Notes under the pieces: generated by a model
The model's database searches: none
Seen by the model: the letters and a program-made list of their open reading frames with translations, nothing else
Told to the model about the DNA's origin: nothing
Position numbers and translations under genes: made by a program
In this document: piece by piece, positions 32,113 through 43,969 of the stretch
How the letters are laid out: every line of letters begins with the position of its first letter
Numbering within the stretch: the stretch's first letter is position 1
Source of the DNA: Dryococelus australis
Taxonomy: Eukaryota > Arthropoda > Insecta > Phasmatodea > Phasmatidae
Length of the DNA: 64,000 nt
Reading direction: 5' to 3'
NCBI GenBank assembly: GCA_029891345.1
Contig: CM057009.1
Coordinates: 295,679,966 to 295,743,965, forward strand

Positions 32113-32350
32113 TAGGGACCTGAATAATTCACAAATTCATTTTGGGACACGCTGGAATTCAAAACACGTGCGTTTATATAACTTAAGCTTTGGTCCACAC
32201 GGTGTTTGACACCTCCTGGAGAACGGTGTCCAATCGTCTCCTTCGACTGTGACAGCAGACAACCAATGTGAAGTTGATATCGGCATATTTGTACAAAATG
32301 CTGTAGAGTCTAGCCTGCAGGTCACTGAATTCCCGACTTTTCACGTCTCG
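32113..32350 (+). mobile_element. MITE family C copy 6
   Basis: Starts TAGGGACCTGAATAATTC and ends CCGACTTTTCACGTCTCG. The inside matches 3150-3388 nearly base for base, including GTGTTTGACACCTCCTGGAG and GTTGATATCGGCATATTTG. Confidence 0.82.
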
Positions 32351-33129
32351 AAACATAGCACAGTGACATAGCATAACACGACAATTGGTGTGTGTTATTT
32401 TAACATGAAATGGTAGGATCACCATTGTAAGTACTACGAGGCTAGTTGACGATAGAAACACTGCACGTGAGTCCGGTGCCTTGCACGTCAAAGCGACCAG
32501 ACGTTGGATGCGACGTGTAGGCAGGTCGCACTCAGCAGTCCACGGTTCCAGGACTCGGTGACGCACAATATATCTCCACACTCAACCACGCTGGTAGTAG
32601 GTTGGAGTTGTAGACCACCGCAACGCTGTTCTGGAACATTAATACTCAGTGTTAACATTTCTAGCTCAATATCAATATATGTAGTTTTATCTCTCCTATC
32701 ATAACCTACATTACCACTAACAGACAAGCACATAGTTAAATTTCTAATTTATAGCCATTTAAATACATTTTCTCATTAAACCTTGTTACAAAATAACGGA
32801 ATAGCATTGAACCAAATTTGCCCCAAACCATTACCCATTAGAATGTAACTAATACCATCCTCTCAAAGGAATGAATTGTTCCTCAAAGTATAAATTTTCT
32901 AATTCGATACCGACTTCTCTCGAATGCAAACATTTTTATTTCTAGGTTACCTAGCACATTACTTTAGTATTGTTAATATTTGTCTCTGATAATTGTTGTT
33001 TTGAATGTTAATACAAATGTTAACATTGAAACCAAATTTGTTAACCTATGTGTTTTTTTAAGTGAACCTATGGTAACCAATATAGACCTAGGGAGCCTAA
33101 CCTAACATAACCTATGCTAACCTAACGTA
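32351..33129. other. Intergenic DNA, nothing certain
   Basis: An open minus-strand frame at 32488-32733 shows no known motif. Near 33093-33125 the sequence contains CCTAACCTAAC and further CTAACC units (see findings). Otherwise AT-rich. Confidence 0.45.
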
Positions 33130-33367
33130 TGGGCTGTTCACAGTTAAGTGAGCACTTTTGAAAACCCTCTCATTTGGAATTATAAGCAATAAATATATTT
33201 TATTTTAACCTCATATGTAAACTTCCGAGTGCGGTTGAATATACACACTGTGTTTGTTACTTACATGGCAATATTTATTTACAAAGGTGGTTAAATGGTA
33301 AGAAATGGCTAAAATAAAAAAAAGTAACTAAGGCCTCAAAAGTGCTCACTTTACCGTGAACAGCCTA
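33130..33367 (+). mobile_element. MITE family A (short form) copy 1
   Basis: A 238-bp element with TA flanks (33128-33129 and 33368-33369). TIRs are GGGCTGTTCACAGTTAAGTG and its near inverse. The body differs from the long form. The same short body is at 40100 (inverted) and 55805. Confidence 0.85.
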
Positions 33368-35030
33368 TAGCATAACCAATTGCATTGCCATAATATTCCA
33401 ACAATCAACATGTGAACTATCGTTACGTGCTGCGAAGAGTTCGACGTTTCATTGGCCGTTTTTAAAGGCTCTGGAAATAAGTGAGTTCAAGAGATGCCAG
33501 GATAAATTTTAAAAAATGGGTACTTCCTTGTTACTGCTGTGATTGGGTCACTAGTTTGCTGACAGGCTACGCAACGATCGCTGTAAACCAGTAATAACAC
33601 ACGTAGAAAAATACCGAGCTAATCACATACAATCTGGCACACAGAAAAACCTCACTGAGGTCCTTCTTAGATCGCATAAGGCCTATCAGATTAGATGGCT
33701 GATTGCATAATTTGTTGCAAACACGCATCTATTGTGGAGTTAACTATGCATCACATGGCTATTATGTACTGTAGATGGTTAAGGGGAACATGATCCCTTC
33801 CATATTGCATTCTTGTAGTTTATGTTATGTTTGTGTTTTTACAATAGAAAATTTCTAGTCCCCCTATACCTCTATAGCAATTGACCAGCAGTGCAGACAA
33901 CGAAGGCAATTACGAACTCACAATTACGTCACAAATTTTATTCTGCAAAAATTTAGCAAATCAATATTGTTAAGGAAATGCATGTTAGTAGTTCAGCTTT
34001 AACGGCCTATTTGGGGGGGGGGTGCCTTAATCTTGCAAGACTATCGTCATAATTGCTCTGGTATTATCAAATTACAAATTAGTAATAATTCTTACAAATA
34101 TTACTCTAAATGTCCCCCGTTTAAGTCGAAATTCCACACATGCGTAGCAGCACTAAAATAAGCCAAATTTCCTCAAGGATTTTCTCTTGGACGAGTGATC
34201 TAATCTGCGATGTGAAAACGGCATTTGCGTCATTTACTAAATATTAACTTTGGTAATTAGGTATGAACAATGTAAATCAAACGAGAAATTTAGTACAGAC
34301 GTGTTACATCCTTAAAATGAACTATTTCGATAAACTTTGTTAAGTGCACTCTAAACTGAGAAAAATGTATTTACAAAATGGTTAATCCCTCTAAATAAAC
34401 GAGCCTAAGGAGAAACACAGTATACGAGAAGAATATAACGAAGTATATAAGGAGATAGAGCTGGATGGCTGGGGAATTCAAGGGGCAGTGTAGCCGCTAT
34501 TATCTCTTCTGACAGGCCCATAAACCCGTACCTGCTGTTCAGCCACACATCTCGGTTGCTGAAGTTCGCCTCACATGGTGTTCAATTCGTTACCAGTTTC
34601 TCACCCATTTCCGCAAGCATTTATGCTATCATGTACTCTGATGTCAGACCCCAGCTGAGGCGTTTTGTTCCTGCCTCCGGGTACACAGTTTTCGCATCCA
34701 TGGACTTGCCTGAAACCTTATTAGAACGTGTTTTAAATTTCTACTTCCCTACGAGCTTTCGCAGGAAAGTTAGCGGACAATCGAGTAACAACCTTAAACA
34801 GTTTAAGTCTCCTTTATGCCTATTGGTTCGGTAAAACATAGGCCTACTTATCTACAAGTCGTAAAAGCGTGTACATAAAATCACGAGCTTGACTACTATA
34901 TTTATTGAAGAAGTTATTTAAACATTTTTCTGTCATGGGTTAATTAATGTCGTAAACGTTCGTCATATACAGATAAAGTCTAATTATATGTCAACTGTAT
35001 TAATGATACACGTACAGTAATGTTTTGTTA
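33368..35030. other. Intergenic DNA; one weak exon candidate
   Basis: Mostly AT-rich DNA without recognised repeats. From 34516, after a splice-acceptor-like TCTCTTCTGACAG, a frame stays open to a stop at 34834, and its peptide is reported as a finding. A 9-G run lies near 34013. Confidence 0.4.
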
Positions 35031-35936
35031 TCTGTGAGCTGTTAGTAACTAATGTTGATGTTAATATAACATATTGTTATGCTATTAATGTAAATATATC
35101 AGGAATTGCTTTTGTAACAACGTTAACTCCTTACTGTACTGTCAACATTAAGGTGGTGTTTTTGTTGCGGCGAAACTATTTTTGTGTTGAACTGATGTTA
35201 ACAATTGTGTTAACAATTTTATTATTTTTCCCTTGCTTCTAAACAACGTTCGGATGTAAAATAAATTAAGTACATTTTTTTGTCACAAAACTAAATATTA
35301 CCTATGAATAAAAACTGAAAGCAGGATGGAGAATTGAACACTCATACCTTCGTGCATGACTTTTCCACTTTATGAAACCCAACGTTCTACGAATTGCTCT
35401 ATTTTAGCGTGTTTCGTATTGTCGGTATTCTGTAGTATACGACAACAATCTGCAGTACTCTTTCGTTATGTGGAAATACTTTATACTCTAGAAATATATG
35501 CATATTTGACACACGTAAACTGCTTTGCAAGGTTTGCAAGTTGAACTGACTTACATTTAGCTCTAATTATATGTTTTGAAATTTAAACATAATGTTTTCA
35601 TTTTACAAAGTTATCGCTTTTCATTTGTATCTACTATTTTACAATGTAGTTTCAGTATAAACTGGTGTTGGCTGGACATTAATTTAATGTCACAGTAATA
35701 CAAATATTTGCATCTTCCTGTTAATATTAGCGTAATAAAACAATTGGTTGCTGCAACAACATTTAAGATGATCTGTTAACATTAACACTTCAACTGTATT
35801 ATGATAATGTAAGATTTTCTATGTGGTTTACATTTTAACTTTGTAACAACATTGCTAATTTTACTACTACTTTAAAGTTCAAATAAATGGCTCAGTGGTA
35901 ATTTTTGTTGCATCAACATTAGACTTTTGCTCTGTG
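35031..35936. mobile_element. TIR element N with an internal tRNA-like module
   Basis: The ends are TCTGTGAGCTGTTAGTAACT... and the inverse of CACAGAGCAAAAGTCTAATG. Both arms share TAATGTTGATG further in. TA lies on each side (35029-35030 and 35937-35938). GTTAAC and TTGTTGCAACAAC-type motifs are repeated through both halves. The centre holds a tRNA-like module on the minus strand. No protein is encoded. Confidence 0.5.
35321..35405 (-). ncRNA. tRNA-like module inside element N
   Basis: On the minus strand a TAGAGCAATTCGTAGAACG A-box-like stretch (35383-35401) is followed after about 43 bases by GTGTTCAATTCTCCATCC (B-box region, 35323-35341). The long spacing resembles tRNAs with a long variable arm. 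No full cloverleaf is claimed. Confidence 0.45.
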
Positions 35937-36771
35937 TACAGAATATTTTTATACCTTATTTAAGTTTTTTTTTTACGGAAAGGATGTATCAAATAGGACG
36001 TAAAGCTAAAATTTGATTACAAATACACTCCTGTTTTCTACGAACTGACTGCGAGTCATAAGTTAGTTTTTCTACTGTTTGCGCTTTCTGTTAACACTTA
36101 AGGTATCATGGATACAAATTTCTGTTCTTTCTTATCCTCTGATCTAAAAATGTTATACCGATGAGAGAAAGTACCAGAAATTAGGTTTTTGTATAGGACT
36201 GGCTTGAAGCCTCAAACGAACTTAACTTGAATGCGACTGTTCGATGGCTATACAATAAACAATTTTAGAGGTGTTTATTTTGTTAATTTATGGATAACGT
36301 CCCATTTGATATTTAATATTGTGGAGCAGTCGCAATATTTTTGTAACTATTGTAATAATTTTTCGTAACAATTGTAATTAGTTTTTTAATTTTTAAATAT
36401 CCAGGACTTTTTTTGTTTCGTACACTCACCATAATACTAGAACTATTGCATACTAAGCGAAAGTTGTTACCGTAATGTGAGTCTGTAAATGCACAATAAA
36501 TGTGAGAGATGGCGTTGTGTCATTCTTCAAGAGATAATCGTCCCGAGCCTGAGCAGATCTGCACCGATTCGGCAGCATGATATTTATAAGAATAATATGA
36601 ATGAATATGTATTATAAAATTTTTTTTTTACTTATTTTCATTTTCTCTTAAAATTCCTTTCTTAGGTATTATAAAGTTGTCCACAAAAATTCCGTATTTG
36701 CTGTCATATATAGCTCTAATCTTGTTACGAAAACTCTCATTAACTTCACCTCGACGAGAAAAATTTTGAAA
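35937..36771. other. Intergenic AT-rich DNA
   Basis: Nothing recognised. Confidence 0.45.
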
Positions 36772-37203
36772 TGGTCCGTTCACGGGTACTCCCAACTTGT
36801 TTGAAGCCCTGTTAAAATTATTCTTTCAGGCCACTCCTCCGCCTCAAACAAACAAAGCGTAACTAAGCCTAGAAAAATCACATTAAAGGGAGATGGCACT
36901 GCATCTGTTCTCACTCAATTTAATAATATTCGCATGAGAACTATTTCTTAATAGGCATTACAACACAAATATTGCTCTCTGTTTTCATTAATTCAAATAT
37001 AATTAAAACATAATTTATAGATAAAATATGAGCAAAAGTTCAGATCAACCAAAAATAAAACACTTTTGTGGGAACACAAGTATAAAACACTTGGATTCGT
37101 GACACATGTCGGAAATAACGAAACACTTCCTATATGGGTAAATTTTTTTAATGTTTGATTCCAAATGTATGAATATGTTGGGAATCGACTTTACTCGATT
37201 CTA
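36772..37203 (+). mobile_element. MITE family B copy 4
   Basis: Starts near GGTCCGTTCACGGGTAC and carries TTGAAGCCCTGTTAAA, CTCCTCCGCCTCAAAC, CTCAATTTAATAATATTCGC and AAGTATAAAACACTTGG in family order. The right end (GACTTTACTCGATTCTA) is diverged. Confidence 0.75.
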
Positions 37204-38428
37204 TGTATACACTGTAAAATAATAATTTTGGGTACCAGAGGATTTAATATTGTATCGTTTGAAATTTAACAAATATTTTTTTCAAAACATATTTCTTTAT
37301 TCTGACGAGACCTTGGGACCTTTAAATTCAAGGACATAAAATTTATAAAAATGCTACTAATAACTATAATATAATTTATTTGTTGATCTTATTTTAATTA
37401 CATCTCGTGATCAATATTTCAGAAGGTAGATTTTTGGCACGCGAGTATTTGTTTCAGCTTTTGCTCCTAGAGAAAATATTTCTTCCGATATAAAACTTTT
37501 CTATTTAGTTCAATGATGCAAGTCTTACAAAACACAATATCTGTTGTCCAACATACTTCCTTTACAAAATTAATTGCTTAGTTTTCAAAACCTTCTGCTA
37601 TCCATAGAACTCTTTAAATTTAATCGTCGATAAAATAAAGAAAAAAATACCAAATAATTTTTTTTTTTTGTATTTCTTTGCGTTCAACAGTAAGTGTAAC
37701 GACAGCCCTGGCGAAGAATTCATATCGGTAACGTGTACTGTAAACCACAGGTTTTCCCAGATATCTCCGTGTTTCTAATGTATATGCGTTTCCTTTTCTG
37801 CGAATAAGTATAAAACACTACTAACTCTTCACTAAGTTACAAAATCGGGGTTTTGTTTCAGTGGCTTGTTTTGATGAATTATGGATAATAGAAAAAAAAA
37901 TCATATAGTAAAAACAGACTGTAAATAAAGGTGTTACTCAATATCCGAGATTATAGGATATTTGACAGGAACGCTGTACTTTGGAATAAAACAAAAAAAA
38001 AATATTAATAATAAAAGAGGATAAATACATATATTCATCGAAAGCTTTGTTACGGCATTTTAATGTTAACATGTTGATGACAGATTAGAATGTAACTAAC
38101 ATTCAAGGCGTTCGCAAATTTCACCGAGTATTTTATGCTGAAGTAAGAAATATTTCACAGATAATTTTTGTTCGGAACATAGCTGTAGTGGAAAAAAGGA
38201 ATACAGAAATGAGTGGCAACAAACTACAGCAATGTGGAATTCAAATTTGCAGACGACTTTTTTTCAGTGGGAAATTTGCAGCTGAGAATAATGTGGAGGC
38301 AACAAGTCACACTAAACGTCTTTCATACAGATTGTTGTTTCCTTAGAGATAATGGCTGCCTTGCTAATCTATCAATAAGAAATCTTCAATATATATAAAA
38401 TATGATTGCAGAAAAGTTTAATGAAGCA
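37204..38428. other. Intergenic DNA; possible CACTG end
   Basis: A CACTGTAAAATAATAATTTT sequence at 37210, preceded by TA, looks like the left TIR of another CACT-type element, but no matching right end was found. Nothing else was recognised. Confidence 0.4.
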
Positions 38429-38691
38429 CACTGTTGTTACTGAATCAGTGAAAATTCAGCCAAATCTGTGAAAATAGTGAAAATTGAGAGAATGGTAATC
38501 AGTGCCCGATAGCAAAATTATATGTTTGCTGATTTTCACTGAATTATTTGCGATTTCCACTGAATGTCAAGAATTCCTCAGTAATAAGTCACTTGTTCCA
38601 AGTTCATTTCCTTGATGTGCCAGTAGCTTATGAACTGACACTCGGTGAATGTTATTTTACCGATTGATATCACTGATTCGGGTTTAGAGTC
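38429..38691. mobile_element. Short CACT-TIR element, family K copy 1
   Basis: The left end is CACTGTTGTTACTGAATCAG and the right end is the inverse of GACTCTAAACCCGAATCAGTG. Several GAATCAGTGA/TCACTGATTC motifs lie inside. A preceding CA matches the flank used by other family members. The same motif vocabulary starts at 63638. About 262 bp, non-coding. Confidence 0.5.
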
Positions 38692-39434
38692 TACCATGAT
38701 ATTTTTTACTAATTAATGCAATTATCGGCTTGAAGTTATTTGGCCAAGCAGCTGTTGATAAGTGCTCCAGTCAAATGCGTACAGTTTAAGTTGAAATTAA
38801 AAAAAAAAAAAAAAAAAAAGGTTACTAGTTTCGTGAATCAGCAGTCATGATGCACAAGAAAATAAGTGATTCATTATTTTTCTTAGTCAGACAGAATAAT
38901 GAGAGTGAGATTATACTTACGTCTGACGGAATATACGGAATATACTCTGGCCAATCTGCCTTACAACTGCAGACAATTGCGCACTTACAGTTTCACCATA
39001 CATGAATAACCTTCGCACATAAGCAACCCATGGAAGGTTTTCACCTACAACTAAGTTGTACTACATTCCCTACATCATTGCAGTTGCAAGAAAATTCATG
39101 AAATGTTATTCAGTAATTAAAACTATTCTTCATTGCACAAGTGTTCATAACAGCAACCGGGCGCTGGTTTTGCCATGTTGGTTGATAGTAAAGATGGAGA
39201 CTGCAAGGTATGAAAACAAATGTAAGCCATCTTTACCCTACCAAGGTGTACATATCATACATAGTTTATCCACACTGAAAAACACACTAGCCCACGTGTC
39301 CTCGAGATACACTCCTGCACACTTATTGTGGCCACCTCCCCGCTGCTTACGTAACGTTAACATCATGAACATTCGTGCTTTTGACCTCCCGCAGCTGATG
39401 CGAACGAATGTCCGGAAGTATAGTGACGTATTAA
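38692..39434. other. Intergenic DNA with poly(A)
   Basis: Poly(A) of about 20 lies at 38800-38819. A 161-codon frame (39056-39541) runs into the next MITE and has no known motif, so it is not annotated as a gene. Confidence 0.45.
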
Positions 39435-39436
39435 TA

Positions 39437-39733
39437 GGGACACCGAAATTTCGCGGAAACATTTCCGCACATGCTAGCTTTCAATACCCCACGAGCGTAC
39501 CAGCAGTTTCCTCTTGCTTATTGGCGGCGTGTCTTTGTTAGAAGACATTTTCTTAGTTGACCGGCCAATCAGAATTAGGTACCTTCAAAGGTGTACGACT
39601 GTGATTCGTGGTTAGGTGATGCAGATGTTATGCGTCGTAACATCTAGATCACCTAACCACGAAAGTGGATCTGGGCTAAAGTGTTGTGAAGTACAACTGG
39701 TGGTGAAATCTTTCCGCGGAATTCGGGTGTCCC
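39437..39733 (-). mobile_element. MITE family F copy 3, with central palindrome
   Basis: TA flanks (39435-39436 and 39734-39735). TIRs are GGGACACCGAAATTTCGCGG and its inverse. The body has TAGTTGACCGGCCAATCAGA. At 39607-39661 lies a 55-bp near-perfect palindrome with 14-bp outer arms (CGTGGTTAGGTGAT). Confidence 0.75.
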
Positions 39734-39885
39734 TACGTATGAGATATACACTGATGCGTCTTCGTAGACGGATCGAAACAACTTGCGTGTGTTTGTAAGC
39801 GTATATTTGAGTCATTGGAGATGATGCTGTAAATAGGTTCTGCAAAAAACTGAATCGGGAATATTCCACCGTTTACTGAACACTA

Positions 39886-40077
39886 ACTGTATTGTATTGT
39901 AAATGGCTTATTAACGTCTCCCGGTGTTATGCCCGAAGGCTTATCAGAGGACGGTTTACCAACTAACGTATAACCTAACTGAAACTACCACCTATGCCTT
40001 ACCTAGGATTCAAACCCAGAAGCTCCCGCACAGCAGGCCGGCGGCGCACCAACCGACTGCGCCACGGGAGGTCGGCT
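39886..40077 (-). mobile_element. tRNA-derived SINE, family S2 (copy b)
   Basis: The minus strand starts CCGACCTCCCGTGGCGCAGTCGGTTGGTGCG, a near-perfect A box. It has a B box GGGTTTGAATCCT, and the end is the inverse of TATTGTATTGTAAATGGC. Same family as 30190-30382 and better preserved. Confidence 0.85.
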
Positions 40078-40099
40078 AATACCGACTACACGTGTGTTA

Positions 40100-40335
40100 T
40101 AGGCTGTTCACGGTAAAGTGAGCACTTTTGAAGCCTTAGTTACTTTTTTCTTCTAGCCATTTCCCATTCTTGAACCACCTTTTAAAATAAATACTGTCAT
40201 GTAAGTAATAAAAACAATGTGTATATTCCACAGCACTCGGAAGTTTACGTCTAAGGTTAAAATATAATGTATTTATTGACTATTATTCCAAATGAGAGGG
40301 CATTCAAAAGTGCTCACTTTAACGTGAACAGCCTA
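40100..40335 (-). mobile_element. MITE family A (short form) copy 2
   Basis: A 236-bp element with TA flanks (40098-40099 and 40336-40337). TIRs are TAGGCTGTTCACGGTAAAG and its inverse. Inverted relative to 33130-33367 and otherwise colinear with it. Confidence 0.87.
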
Positions 40336-42177
40336 TAGTTACGTTAGGCTCCTTGCGGGCGGATCCGGGAGACATACTGGGAAACTAGCTATGATCTGTA
40401 TGTTGATTTATTGGCTAGCCAAGTTGGCATCGCCCAACGTAAATTAATTTGCCTTCCTTTTCCAATAACGGGACACAATTAGTCTACCTTTCTCCTTATC
40501 GTAGCCTAAAATGATATTCAAACTCATGGTATCAATGTTAAACCAGAATATACCTGGATTTTTTTTATACATTGAAAGTTCGTCAATTTTTATCGAGGCC
40601 GTCCTATCTATGATTGGAAGAAAGTGTCCCAGGTAAACTTGAAAAAGCCACAGCAGTAACACTTAAATTTTCTTCTGGTAAAATATTATTATCAGTATAA
40701 AACAAACGCTTGCTGCTTCACTACACTTATATAATGTGCCCTAATAAAGCAAAATTATTGCAGATGTAAAATTACTGATAACTTTGCATTCCAGCAAAGG
40801 CTAGTTGATGATGGCGGAAGTGAAGTTCTATCATGCCTATCATGAAATAATTCACCCAGGACTTGAGACTTTTGGAAACAACAGCTAAATTATTTCCTGC
40901 TATGTTGTACCATTAGCCATATTTTATCCCCCACGCACCAAACGTCCAAACTTAGACAAAACAATAATATTAATGTACTCCCCTTCACAATTCCACTCTT
41001 TCCAAATGAATAAAGTTGCTCCTAAGCAAACACGCCCATCAAATCCCAGAAGGAAAAATTGTTCAGAGAAAATGCTTGGAAAAAAAAAAGTTATATTAAA
41101 TCATTTCTTTCTACGTGCCTTAAAACGTACAAGTAATTTTTGAATCAGTAGACGAGGAGAGCTTTTTTCATTTATATAATAAATTAAAAGCGACGGTGCT
41201 CTCTACACATAAAAAAACAGCGCCATCGCGGTTTTAGCAGCAGAATGCTGTCGGTTCATGTTGACAAGCGATACTCGCCCTTCAAGGCTCTACGCCAAAT
41301 CACATTGAAAAAAATAAGCATCTAAAACCTTTTCGAAGGATGAAAATGGGGTTTTCCATTGGAGATTTTTTTGAAGACAAGAGGTTACATTTCGTACGAG
41401 ACCAGACCATTTATCAGGTTGTCAAACTGTTTACAATCGTATGTGAATATATTTTGCACAGACTGTAGTTTCTTTAAAAATATGATTTTGCTAATTTCGG
41501 TCACTGTGACTTTTCTTATGACCGCATTGTTAGTACCTACTCAGAAACTAACTAGAAACTCTGTGAAGCTGTGCTTTGATGAAGTGAACGTTTCCGCAAT
41601 AAAAAAAACATACGAATACAAAGGCGATTTATTTGTATTTGATAGGAATTAATAAATCAGCCATACAGTATTTTAAGCACCAGGTCAACGGAGATACGAT
41701 GCAATTATTATTGTATGGCTCACCACGTTAGACAAAAAGTGAGTGTGAAAAAGAAATGAGAGAGAGAGAGAGAGAGAGTGTGTGTGTGTGTGTGTGTGTG
41801 CGTGTTTGTGTGCGCGTGTGTGCTCTGGCTCACTTGTGTTTGAGAGACACAGACAGACAGAATGAATGAATGTGAGAGAGAAACACGGAAAGAATCAGGT
41901 TAAGGTGGGTTTACGATTGACCTTACAAACCTTAAGCCGTGTGCTTAGAATATGAATCAGTGTGTTGAAGCGTACTGGTTTATGGCTGCACTGTAAGGGT
42001 CGCATAAGTTCACGGCTTGAATTAAGATATCGTTATATTTCATATCTTAAGCTTAAGTACGATTAAAGACAAAGTAGCCAATCAGAGCACATCGACAGCT
42101 TATGTTGGCGGGAAACACAATGGATATAGGTCATGCCGTGTCGTAAAATCGTGTTCAATCAATTATTAAATCGGGAG
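40336..42177. other. Intergenic DNA with a (GA)n(GT)n microsatellite
   Basis: A compound (GA)n(GT)n microsatellite spans about 41757-41823. A 97-codon frame at 41359-41652 has one hydrophobic stretch but no recognisable family. No repeat family was identified. Confidence 0.45.
41757..41823 (+). repeat. Compound (GA)n(GT)n microsatellite
   Basis: About ten GA repeats run directly into about ten GT repeats, followed by imperfect GT/GC repeats. A simple sequence with no sign of function. Confidence 0.95.
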
Positions 42178-42432
42178 ACAAGGACGGCATTGGCTGAGCG
42201 GCTAGACTGCTCGCCTCCCACCAGGGCGAACTCAATCCCCGGCAGGACCACTCCTGGATTTTCGCATGTGGGAATCGTGCCGGGCAATGACGCTAGTTGG
42301 CGAGCATTCTCGGGGATCTCTCGTTTCCCCCACCCGTACATTCCGGCGCTGCTCCATTCTCACCTCATTTCACCCTGATCGGCTCTCAAGACCTGGTTGT
42401 CAAGAGCCGCCACAATCTCTCAGCTCAACTCA
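42178..42432 (+). mobile_element. tRNA-derived SINE, family S1 (copy d)
   Basis: The A box is TTGGCTGAGCGGCTAGACTG and the B box is GAACTCAATCCCCGG. Body GGATTTTCGCATGTGGGAATC and TTCTCGGGGATCTCTCG, and tail CTCTCAAGACCTGGTTGTCA. This is a near-full-length copy that defines the family. Confidence 0.87.
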
Positions 42433-42728
42433 AATCGGGAAACAGTAACTTACTGTATTTAAAGAACTGCTTCTGGTCATGCTTTAGTTCTTGGAAAAGG
42501 TTATTCACGTCGCCTTTATTTAACCTTGGTTTTTTTTTTTAATTTATTGGTCTTGCTCCCGAATGCTGCCTATGACGTTTCCTCTTTTTATAAGATATAG
42601 CGAGTTTTTTTTAACGATTACGCAATCAATTACCATAAATAATGCTACACACTGAATTTCCATCCAAGTCCAATTTTTCTGTCTATATCTGCTGTTTGTT
42701 TCCTACATTTTCCAATTGGCAAAACTTA
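42433..42728. other. Intergenic DNA
   Basis: Nothing recognised. Confidence 0.4.
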
Positions 42729-43024
42729 AACCTCCAGTGCCACTTTAATTTGAGGTTTCAGGTGTTTCAAAACAAAATTTTACAATGCGTACTGTACTTA
42801 AGTCGACACAGCACTAGGTTCGCTGCTACAGCCAACGAGACGTGGGCTGTGTTATGTTCTGCTACAGTTATCTGGACCAATTATGATCTAGGCCAGAAAG
42901 ACGGTTTGTGAATTATTTACCCACAGGTACGATCATTGGTCAATGAGCTTCGCAGTGTGCAGTACAGACCAAAAATTACCTACTCATGCGTAATGTACAC
43001 AATTGTGTACACTGGGTCTGAATG
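42729..43024 (+). mobile_element. MITE-like family U copy 2
   Basis: Matches 5950-6250: CACTTTAATTTGAGGTTTCA, a GCTACAGCCAACGAG segment, GAGCTTCGCAGTGTGCAGTA and the terminal TGTGTACACTGGGTCTGAAT. Directly followed by the CACTCT end of family M. Confidence 0.65.
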
Positions 43025-43204
43025 CACTCTAAGAAATTATTCGGAAATTTACCGTACCAGTGTATACGCTTAGTGAGAAAGCGGGAATGGTAATTTTTTT
43101 CCCTTGTACATTTTTTGTAGCGTTCCCTACATTTGCTCAGGAAACAGTCTAATGGGTAGATAAGTTCCCAACTTTGTATAGTAGCGACGCTAAACATTCC
43201 TGTG
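43025..43204 (-). mobile_element. Family M copy 2 (truncated)
   Basis: Starts CACTCTAAGAAATTATTCGG, the inverse of the right end of 132-399, and continues to the GTAGCGACGCTAAACATTCC block. The other TIR is absent. It lies just left of element J2. Confidence 0.6.
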
Positions 43205-43234
43205 TATGCAGCCTGGTGTGTGGTATTAGTACCA

Positions 43235-43969
43235 CACTGTTAAAAATAAATTTCCTTCATTTTACGGAAAAATGCTGGTAAAAATGTATCCTGAAGTATC
43301 CTTAAACTCTCCGTTAAATTACGGACACATTGTTTTCAAAAACGGACTTTCAGTAAAATTCACGGAACCTATCCATTAATTCCGGAGTTAGTTTTCTGTG
43401 CTTCTATTTTAAATATTTTTTAATATCTATTTTATTTTAATTTTCATTGTGTGAGTGTTCTACTCTGTAAAAAAAATATACATTTCAAAGAGTTAAAATT
43501 GTCTATACTTAAGCAAGAATATGAACCAGTGTCAAAAAGTTGCAAGTTCATGATCCTAACCACTTAGCGACGATGCTCACATGGCGACTCTGGTATAACT
43601 TTTGAATTTCTATATTAGTGACACAAGCAACTTTTTCAGTTTCTGTCAAATTTAGTGTAAGTCAAGTGTTGCTAAATGGTACAGACGCCTGTTGCTACTT
43701 TTTAATGCATGAAAGAACAGGACTTAGTGACATGGATAACCTTAACTGGCACAGAAACGATAACTTTCTGGTTAAAATGGAGAAGAATGTTTCGTGTAGA
43801 CTCGGCATTGTTCGTGCCCGAAACCCGACGTTACATGAAATACGAAGATTTTCCATATTTTGTATTTACGAACCGAACTCCATTTTTCCTCGATACGGAT
43901 TGCGTTTTCGTATACTTAGTGTGCATTTTCGTAAAAATTTCCGTGAATATACTGAAAATTTTAACAGTG
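43235..43969 (-). mobile_element. CACTG-TIR element, family J copy 2
   Basis: A 735-bp element. The ends are CACTGTTAAAAATAAATTTC and the inverse of CACTGTTAAAATTTTCAG, with CA on both sides (43233-43234 and 43970-43971). It is inverted relative to J1 and shares its ACGGAAA-rich subterminal DNA. A tRNA-like module lies on the minus strand near the centre. A 121-codon frame (43618-43983) spans its right half. Confidence 0.75.
43510..43575 (-). ncRNA. tRNA-like module inside element J2
   Basis: On the minus strand TCGCTAAGTGGTTAGGATC (A-box region, 43552-43570) and TGGTTCATATTC (B-box-like, 43516-43527) are separated by about 43 bases from start to start, the spacing found in tRNAs. The B box has T where A is expected. 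It occupies the position of the J1 module, but the two tRNA-like sequences differ. Confidence 0.5.

Noticed and set aside
37210..38428. A full CACTG element starting at 37210
   Set aside because: A good left end with TA is present, but no matching right end was found; kept only as a note.
39056..39541. A 161-codon plus-strand frame
   Set aside because: It crosses into MITE F copy 3 and has no recognisable motif; chance openness is likely.
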